In this document: positions 1 through 4,698 of the stretch, piece by piece | How positions within the stretch are numbered: the first letter of the stretch is position 1 | Layout of the letters: every line of letters starts with the position of its first letter | Source: Gemmatimonadota bacterium | Lineage (GTDB): Bacteria; Gemmatimonadota; Gemmatimonadetes; Gemmatimonadales; Gemmatimonadaceae | Direction: 5' to 3' | NCBI GenBank assembly: GCA_031127185.1 | Contig: JARIET010000160.1 | Coordinates: 1-6,880, forward strand | Length of the DNA stretch: 6,880 nt | Notes under the pieces: generated by a model | Database searches by the model: none | Seen by the model: the letters and a program-made list of their open reading frames with translations, nothing else | What the model was told of the DNA's origin: nothing | Translations under genes and position numbers: made by a program

Positions 1-317
1 AACTCCACGACCGGGTTGTGCGCCTCGATATTGCGCGTGGCCTCGCGGTGCTCCGCCTGACGCGCGCGCCGAATCAGGGGCGCCCGCTCTGGTACCTCTC
101 GACCGACGCGTCCGACCACGCGGTGGCCGCCTACGAGAAGGCCACCTGGGTGCCGACGCTCTCCGATGCGCCGGTCGTGGTCGATGCCCTCACGCGCCAG
201 CTCGCATTGGGAACGGTTGACGCCACGCAAGCCGCATCGCTGACCGGCAAGCGGCCCACGGGGATGATCCTCAATGCGCGCGTGATGGCCGCTACGGCTC
301 TCGGTACGTCACCGTAG
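1..317 (+). CDS. C-terminal part of an unrecognised protein (5' end outside window)
   Basis: An open frame enters from the left edge (first full codon at 3) and stops with TAG at 315-317, giving 104 visible residues. A GTG at 18 is in frame, but the reading is open and protein-like before it (LHDRV), so the true start is most likely upstream. The visible part holds a hydrophobic strand-like stretch followed by GRPLWYLSTDASD and then WVPTLSDAP. This pattern (aromatic strand, 'TDASD', then 'xPxL') reminds me of a poorly characterised secreted-domain family (DUF7482-like), but I cannot confirm this without a profile search. The middle and end are alpha-helical in character and there is no membrane segment. 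The next gene on the same strand begins about 39 nt downstream, so the two could be co-transcribed. Coding status is well supported by frame and codon use. Function is unknown. Confidence 0.75.
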   Translation, partial: LHDRVVRLDIARGLAVLRLTRAPNQGRPLWYLSTDASDHAVAAYEKATWVPTLSDAPVVVDALTRQLALGTVDATQAASLTGKRPTGMILNARVMAATALGTSP

Positions 318-327
318 CGGAGCGACC

Positions 328-355
328 CGTCCCGGGACCTGTGCCCGCCGGGACG
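328..355 (+). repeat. GC-rich inverted repeat just before the SGNH hydrolase gene
   Basis: CGTCCCGG at 328-335 is exactly complementary to CCGGGACG at 348-355 (8-bp stem, 12-nt loop). The left arm also lies in a perfect 10-bp palindrome, GTCCCGGGAC, at 329-338. The hairpin ends one base before the ATG at 357, so it would hinder initiation there and favours the in-frame ATG at 375. There is a short T-rich stretch (365-371), but it is 9 nt past the stem, so a classical intrinsic terminator for the upstream gene is doubtful. The structure is seen in the sequence. Its function is inferred only. Confidence 0.35.
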
Positions 356-356
356 A

Positions 357-1181
357 ATGCGGGGTTCTTTTGGTATGACTCATCCCGCAAGAACTGTCGC
401 CCGGCTCGGCAGATCCGCCCGCCGCTGGACCGCCCTGGCCGCGGTTGCGATCGCCGCCCTCGCCTCGAGTTCGTGCCACAAGTCGGTAAGCGGTGTGGTG
501 GGTGGTCCGCATACGCCGACCGGTCACCCGGTGCTCTTCATCGGGAATTCGCTCACCTATTCGAACAACCTGCCGGGAATCGTCTCCGCGCTGGCACAGC
601 AGGCCGGTGACACCATCGACGCGTGGTACGTGGCGTATCCCGACTATGCGCTGGTGGACCATTTCCAGTCGGAGTCCACCATCCGCACCATCAAGGGTTA
701 CAAGTGGGAATACGTCATCATGCAGCAAGGTCCCTCGTCCGTCGCCATCAACCGCGACACACTGGTCTTGGGCGCGCAATTGCTGTCTCAATCGGTGAGG
801 GAAATTGGCGCAACGCCAGCGATGTACATGGTCTGGCCCGATATCTCACGGGCCGCATTCTTTGACGCGGTACGTGTGTCGTACCAGACGGCTGCGCAGG
901 CCGTGAACGGTGTGTTCATGCCGGCGGGTTCGGCGTGGCAGATCGCCTGGTCGCGCGACCCAACGCTGCCCCTCTACAGTGGCGATGGATTTCATCCCTC
1001 CGTACTCGGTTCCTATCTCGCGGCGCTCGTGATCTTTGAGCGCGTCACCGGGAAGGACGCACGCCAGTTACCAGCGGTGGCTGTCATGACCGGCGGTGCG
1101 CCAATCAACGTCCCGGCGGCCACGGTGCGCCTCCTGCAGGAAGCGGCACACGAAGCGAATACGATCTTCCCGGCTCGTTAG
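357..1181 (+). CDS. SGNH-type hydrolase, probable lipoprotein (DUF4886-like)
   Basis: The product is 274 residues from the ATG at 357, or 268 from the in-frame ATG at 375. Neither start has a strong Shine-Dalgarno, and 375 may be the better one because a hairpin ends just before 357. The N-terminus has several Arg residues, a hydrophobic stretch (about 25-36) and then ALASSSC. Cys40 is a plausible but non-canonical lipobox cysteine, which would place the protein on a membrane facing the periplasm. The mature part starts with the SGNH block I motif FIGNSLT (putative nucleophile Ser65). Near the end GDGFHPS supplies the block V Asp210 and His213 of a catalytic triad. The middle motif YVIMQQGPSS (about 119-128) sits where other SGNH enzymes carry GxND, and a Gln there is typical of the DUF4886-like branch. 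An esterase or carbohydrate-deacetylase-like role fits the family, but the substrate cannot be read from sequence. The stop TAG (1179-1181) overlaps the stop of the convergent ATPase gene. Confidence 0.9.
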   Translation: MRGSFGMTHPARTVARLGRSARRWTALAAVAIAALASSSCHKSVSGVVGGPHTPTGHPVLFIGNSLTYSNNLPGIVSALAQQAGDTIDAWYVAYPDYALVDHFQSESTIRTIKGYKWEYVIMQQGPSSVAINRDTLVLGAQLLSQSVREIGATPAMYMVWPDISRAAFFDAVRVSYQTAAQAVNGVFMPAGSAWQIAWSRDPTLPLYSGDGFHPSVLGSYLAALVIFERVTGKDARQLPAVAVMTGGAPINVPAATVRLLQEAAHEANTIFPAR

Positions 1182-2674
1182 TCCGCGGCGACCGTCCGCT
1201 GCGCCGCCCAGGCGCGGAGTTGTTGCAGTCGGTCTGACGCAAGCTGGGAGAGCGGGCGCGTTCCCTTCACGGCGCCGAGCACGTCGGCGGTGGTGAGCGC
1301 ACGGTCCTCAGCAAACGCAGCGTAAAGTGCCGAGCCCACGCTCTCCTCAATCTCCGCGCCGCTGAATCCCTCGGCGGCGGCGGAGAGCTGCGCCAAGTCG
1401 AACGCCTTCGGATCCTGTTTTCGCTTGCTGAGGTGAATGCGGAAGATCCCTTCGCGAGCGGCGGCACGAGGCAGGTCGACGAAGAAGATTTCGTCGAACC
1501 GCCCCTTGCGCACGAACTCTGGCGGAAGCTTCGCAACATCATTCGATGTCGCGACCACGAACACGTCGCCCTTCCGCTCCTGCAGCCAAGACAGAAACGA
1601 ACCGAACACGCGATTGGAGACGCCTCCGTCCGAATCGCCGCTCGTGGGCGCGAAGGCCTTTTCCAGTTCATCAATCCAGAGCACGATCGGCGCCATCCGC
1701 TCAGCGGTTTGCATAGCGCGTTTGAAGTTCTTTTCCGAGTTGCCCATGTACTTGTCGTACAAGTTGCCCGGATCGAGGCGGAGCAGCGGCAGCCCCCATT
1801 CGCTGGCAACCGCCTTGGCGCAGAGACTCTTGCCGCAGCCCGGCACGCCGAGCAGGAGCACGCCTTTAGGAAACGCGAGTCCGAACTCTTCAGCCCTGCG
1901 CGGATCGGCGACCACCGGCCGGCGCCGCGCCAGCCACGCTTTGATCCCGTCGAGGCCAGCCACCTGATCGAGTTTGTCCGAGGCGGGATGGTATTCCAGC
2001 AGGCCGTCCTGCTCCACGACCTGTCGCTTGGCGATCGTCACGCGCGACACGTCGCGCTCGCGGAGCGCACCGTCTTCCACGATCAGCTTCGTGATCACCT
2101 TCTCGGCTTCGAGCATGGTGAGGCCGACGAGGTTGTTGATGAGGCGCACCCGGTCAGCGTGGGTGAGCTCCACCTTCACCGGCATCTTCGCGGAGTACTC
2201 GCGAATCAACCGCTCGAGCAGCCGGCGGTAATCATCAAAGGTCGGCGGCGGAAGATCGAGGACGGTGGCGTGCGGACGCAACGCGTCGGGCACGCTCGTG
2301 TCGTGCCCGGTGAGAATGATGGCGCCTCGCTTGGAGTTGAAATGCCCGATGGCGTCGAGCAGGTGACTGCTGACAGCGGGGTCATCGAAGTGCGCAGCCA
2401 GGTCTCGAAAGAGAAAGAGCCCCGCGCCTTGCTCCAGAATCCATGCCAATGCCTTGGCGGGGTCGGTGCTCTTCTCGACAACCGGGTCCGAGGCGTGGGT
2501 GCCGCGAACCATGCCGCGCGAGCGGGTCCAGGTAAATAAGTGGAGACCGAGGTCGGCGGCGATCCGCCCGAGTCCTTCAAGCGCACGGTCGTACTCGCGG
2601 GTGTCGAGCACGATGAGGGCGTATCGGGCGCGGACAAGCAGCGCGATTTCATCGAACGTATCTTTTTCGGCCAT
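1178..2674 (-). CDS. Ycf46-like AAA+ ATPase
   Basis: The product is 498 residues. Residues 1-145 look like the degenerate, non-nucleotide-binding RecA-like N-domain of the Ycf46 family (ALIVLDTREYDRALE; LFTWTRSRG). A helical linker follows, and from about 235 there is a complete AAA+ module: Walker A GVPGCGKS at 276-283 (Lys282), Walker B IVLWIDE at 330-336 (Asp335, Glu336), sensor-1 Asn378 in VATSND, arginine-finger region RKGRFDE at 389-395, and the lid motif FSGAEIEE. All catalytic residues are present, so it should hydrolyse ATP, probably as a hexamer in the cytoplasm. Chloroplast Ycf46 and its cyanobacterial homologues are the best-known relatives. A cyanobacterial member has been linked to inorganic carbon utilisation, but the family's general role is poorly defined. 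The frame stays open upstream to 2950, but that extension would overlap the opposite gene and loses family similarity, so ATG 2674 is chosen. No clear ribosome binding site precedes it. The stop TAA interlocks with the stop of the SGNH gene. Confidence 0.93.
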   Translation of the reverse strand: MAEKDTFDEIALLVRARYALIVLDTREYDRALEGLGRIAADLGLHLFTWTRSRGMVRGTHASDPVVEKSTDPAKALAWILEQGAGLFLFRDLAAHFDDPAVSSHLLDAIGHFNSKRGAIILTGHDTSVPDALRPHATVLDLPPPTFDDYRRLLERLIREYSAKMPVKVELTHADRVRLINNLVGLTMLEAEKVITKLIVEDGALRERDVSRVTIAKRQVVEQDGLLEYHPASDKLDQVAGLDGIKAWLARRRPVVADPRRAEEFGLAFPKGVLLLGVPGCGKSLCAKAVASEWGLPLLRLDPGNLYDKYMGNSEKNFKRAMQTAERMAPIVLWIDELEKAFAPTSGDSDGGVSNRVFGSFLSWLQERKGDVFVVATSNDVAKLPPEFVRKGRFDEIFFVDLPRAAAREGIFRIHLSKRKQDPKAFDLAQLSAAAEGFSGAEIEESVGSALYAAFAEDRALTTADVLGAVKGTRPLSQLASDRLQQLRAWAAQRTVAAD

Positions 2675-2718
2675 GGCGCTAAGCGATTGGCAGCGTAGTA
2701 GCGGGGACGGCCGAATGT

Positions 2719-2754
2719 ACCGCGCCACGGCGCGGTGCGCGATGCTTGTCGCGC
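2719..2754. promoter_or_regulatory. Two adjacent perfect inverted repeats in the divergent intergenic region
   Basis: ACCGCGCC (2719-2726) and GGCGCGGT (2729-2736) form a perfect 8+2+8 palindrome. Immediately after it, GCGCGA (2737-2742) and TCGCGC (2749-2754) form a 6-bp inverted repeat with a 6-nt spacer. Both lie between the divergent starts of the Ycf46-like ATPase (2674, minus) and the T2SF gene (about 2789, plus), where a shared operator would be expected. A weak -10-like TACATT (minus strand, 2714-2719) abuts the first palindrome. In GC-rich DNA such palindromes can arise by chance, so an operator function is inference. Confidence 0.35.
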
Positions 2755-2788
2755 GGGAGCGTGCGGATTCCCTTCGCGCCCTCCCGCG

Positions 2789-3607
2789 ATGATCGGCGCC
2801 GTCACCGCCATGCGGGCGCTCGACGACGGGCGCCACCGCTCCGAGTTCTACCGCATGTGGCGCACGGGCTACGCAGCCGGGTTTGCCCACCCCAAGAGCT
2901 TCGAGGTGATGGGGCCTCGTGAGTCGCCGCTCACCGAAGATGCTCGGCAATGGCTGATGGCCGGAACCAAGCGCGGGCGCGGCGTCGCCGAGACGGTGAA
3001 GGCGGCGGGCAAACGTTTCGAGGAGTTCGAGCGGTCATTGCTGGCCCTGGGCGACGAGTCGGGCCGTCTTGAGGATTCGCTGCGGCTCCTCGGCGAGTTC
3101 TACGCCCGCAAGCATCGCCTGATGCTCTGGGTGAAGAAGAAGATGGCGTACCCGTTCTTCAACTTGTTCTTTGCCTGTTTCATTGCACCATTCGCATTGC
3201 TCTACTTCGGGCATGTGAAGGCGTATATCATCGCGGCGGGCACCGGCGTGGCGTCACTGCTCTTCTGGTCGGCAGCGTTGGTGATGTCGATTGCCGCCTA
3301 CTATGGAAGGAAGCCGCCGCTGGCCCGGGCACGACTCGCGCGGGCGCTCGTGACCGCAGTCGAGGCGGGGTTGCCGCTTCCGCGGGCCGTGCGGCTCGCG
3401 GCGGATGCGTCAGCGAATCCGGAGATCCGGGCACACGTGCACCGGTTCAGCGAGCAGCAGCTGGCCACGCGGTCCATCAGCGATGCGCTCGCGGGCTGCC
3501 CGCACCTCACGCCGGAGTTTGTGGCGATTCTCGCGACCGCGGAACAGACGGGAGACTTCTCGGGACTTGCCCGGCTTGCGGAACTCTACGAAGACGGGTT
3601 TCGGTAG
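2789..3607 (+). CDS. Stand-alone GspF/PilC-like (T2SF domain) membrane protein, short C-terminus
   Basis: The product is 272 residues from ATG 2789. ATG 2810 (265 residues) and GTG 2735 (290) are also in frame and none has a good ribosome binding site, so the start is uncertain. The T2SF family signature is clear: LGDESGRLEDSLRLLGEFY (about 87-105) followed by a basic helix and KMAYPFFN, then two membrane helices (about 123-140 and 145-171). A second cytoplasmic T2SF domain (about 174-272) contains ARALVTAVEAGLPLPRAV and ILATAEQTGDFSGLARLAELYE. Canonical GspF/PilC proteins have about 400 residues and three membrane helices. This one has a short first domain and stops right after the second domain, so the third helix is missing. 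In type II secretion and type IV pilus machines this protein is the inner-membrane platform working with a GspE/PilB ATPase. No such ATPase, pilin or other secretion gene is in the window. The divergent neighbour is a different kind of ATPase. The fold assignment is firm and the role is unknown. Confidence 0.88.
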   Translation: MIGAVTAMRALDDGRHRSEFYRMWRTGYAAGFAHPKSFEVMGPRESPLTEDARQWLMAGTKRGRGVAETVKAAGKRFEEFERSLLALGDESGRLEDSLRLLGEFYARKHRLMLWVKKKMAYPFFNLFFACFIAPFALLYFGHVKAYIIAAGTGVASLLFWSAALVMSIAAYYGRKPPLARARLARALVTAVEAGLPLPRAVRLAADASANPEIRAHVHRFSEQQLATRSISDALAGCPHLTPEFVAILATAEQTGDFSGLARLAELYEDGFR

Positions 3608-3618
3608 TTCGGACTACC
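3603..3618. terminator. Small hairpin spanning two convergent stop codons
   Basis: GGTAGT (3603-3608) and ACTACC (3613-3618) form a perfect 6-bp stem around a TCGG loop. The TAG of the plus-strand T2SF gene (3605-3607) and the TAG of the minus-strand iron-sulfur gene (3614-3616 read in reverse) are the complementary parts of the stem. The position at a convergent junction with only 6 nt between genes fits a bidirectional transcription end. The stem is short and neither side has a T-tract, so intrinsic termination is only a possibility. Confidence 0.35.
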
Positions 3619-4492
3619 CTCCCGAGTACGACCGCACCAGAACGGGAAGCGCAAACCAGTAGTAGATCACGAACGCCGTCGCGCCCAGCACGCGGAGCGT
3701 TGGGGTCGCCTTCAGGCGAAATACAGCGACCGCAGCGGCAACAACCGCGTAACTCCCGAGCGCACATACAAATACGCGCAGGTACACCGCCGGTGCCGAG
3801 GTCAACGGGCCGTTCTCGGCGGTGAAATAGCCGATCACGAATCCTGGAAACAGCGCCGCGAACGCACCGAAGCTCGTCCGAATCCACGCCGTGTCCCGAC
3901 GCTCCGGCCCCACGGTCTGCGCGACGGTCTTTAGTCCGGCCAAGTCAATGCAACCGACCGGCGTGCAGACGGAACAGGTGTCGCAGCGCGCGCCGCGCAT
4001 GTCGGCCAACGGAAGTTGCCCGTACAGCTTCTCGACCGGAAGCACGGGACAGATCGATCCACAGAATCCGGCCCGCCGGGCGAAGATGAGTCCTCCGATT
4101 GCAGCCAGCGCGATGACGATGGCAATGGTCAGCGCCAGCGCCACACCATTCTCGTTGAACAGAAACCGTCTCGCGGGCACAAGCACGAACAGCAGTGCCA
4201 TTCCGAGAATCCACCCATTCTTCATTAGCTGCGGCGACATCGCGGACCGCGTTGCGGGGCTCCCCGTAAACTCGTTGACCGTCGCGAGTGGGCACACGTT
4301 CCGCCAAATCAGCGGGTTGATCAGGAACACCGCAGGCAGGATGGGGATCACCATGTCCCAGAGCACGTGTAGCCAGAGCTTGGGCGCGACAACGAGTCCG
4401 ACCAGCAACGCGAGGCTGAGTACGACGCCGATGATCTGGGCCAGGCGCCAGTACGGTTTGCCACGGGCAATTGGGAGTGCGACCGACGACAT
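3614..4492 (-). CDS. Polytopic membrane 4Fe-4S protein, distantly NapH/NosR/CcoG-like
   Basis: The product is 292 residues from ATG 4492, with a modest GGCGAGG ribosome binding site ending 9 nt upstream. It has about six or seven hydrophobic segments (roughly 17-36, 43-61, 94-112, 117-137, 207-224, 235-258, 266-286). Cysteines occur in three places: WRNVCPL after the second helix (Cys67), GFCGSICP after the fourth helix (Cys144, Cys148), and a ferredoxin-like CDTCSVCTPVGC at 170-181. The CX3CP element after a helix and the following cysteine cluster are the layout of NapH/NosR/CcoG-type membrane ferredoxins, which pass electrons across or along the inner membrane. Unusually, only one four-cysteine cluster is present where many relatives have two, and its last spacing is CX4C rather than CX3C, with no following proline. 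It could donate or receive electrons for an unidentified redox enzyme, since no partner is in the window. It is divergent from the fusion gene and convergent with the T2SF gene. Confidence 0.88.
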   Translation of the reverse strand: MSSVALPIARGKPYWRLAQIIGVVLSLALLVGLVVAPKLWLHVLWDMVIPILPAVFLINPLIWRNVCPLATVNEFTGSPATRSAMSPQLMKNGWILGMALLFVLVPARRFLFNENGVALALTIAIVIALAAIGGLIFARRAGFCGSICPVLPVEKLYGQLPLADMRGARCDTCSVCTPVGCIDLAGLKTVAQTVGPERRDTAWIRTSFGAFAALFPGFVIGYFTAENGPLTSAPAVYLRVFVCALGSYAVVAAAVAVFRLKATPTLRVLGATAFVIYYWFALPVLVRSYSGG

Positions 4493-4698
4493 CGAGTGCA
4501 GCCTCGCCGATGGAGGTGCAGTATCCTCGGCTCAGCCGGGGGTTACGAGTGTCGGGAAAGCTCCGACGGACTGTCGGGGATTTGGCGTTCCGTGTGGCCA
4601 CGCCGCAGTGCCGGTAGGGGCGCCGGTATGTTACGAACGGCGCTGTAGTTTAGACAGTATCGCCTTACCGGGCCGCGCGGCGGCCGTGGAGACTGCTG
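4493..4698. promoter_or_regulatory. Divergent intergenic region with GTCGG repeats
   Basis: This 206-nt region separates the iron-sulfur gene (minus) from the fusion gene (plus) and should carry both promoters. TGTCGGG occurs twice in direct orientation (4550-4556 and 4572-4578), exactly 22 nt apart, about two helical turns. CCGAC (4563-4567) lies between them, so either copy can pair with it. A further hairpin, CCTCGGC TCA GCCGGGG, occupies 4525-4541 with one G-T pair. The most AT-rich patch is 4629-4660 (GTATGTTACGA, then TGTAGTTTAGACAGTAT) and is the likeliest core promoter for the plus-strand gene. Its match to sigma-70 consensus is poor, so I give no -35/-10 boxes. No small open frame here looks like a gene. 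Confidence 0.4.
4688..4691 (+). promoter_or_regulatory. Ribosome binding site of the fusion gene
   Basis: GGAG lies 7 nt before the ATG at 4699. It is the clearest Shine-Dalgarno of the window and fixes the start of the metallophosphoesterase-amidohydrolase gene just ahead of a signal-peptide-like sequence. Confidence 0.6.

Noticed and set aside
361..371. T-rich stretch after the 328-355 hairpin, considered as an intrinsic terminator for the first gene.
   Set aside because: The T-run is separated from the stem by 9 nt including GGGG and is interrupted by C, and the next gene begins within the same interval.
1433..2539. Long plus-strand open frame of 368 codons antisense to the ATPase gene.
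   Set aside because: Its sequence is His/Arg/Glu-rich with no recognisable fold, and the opposite strand encodes an intact AAA+ protein with all motifs. It is a shadow of GC-rich codon use.
2675..2950. Upstream extension of the minus-strand ATPase frame (92 extra residues).
   Set aside because: It overlaps the start of the divergent T2SF gene, is rich in Arg/Ala/His as expected for a shadow frame, and has no family similarity. ATG 2674 begins a normal Ycf46-like N-domain.
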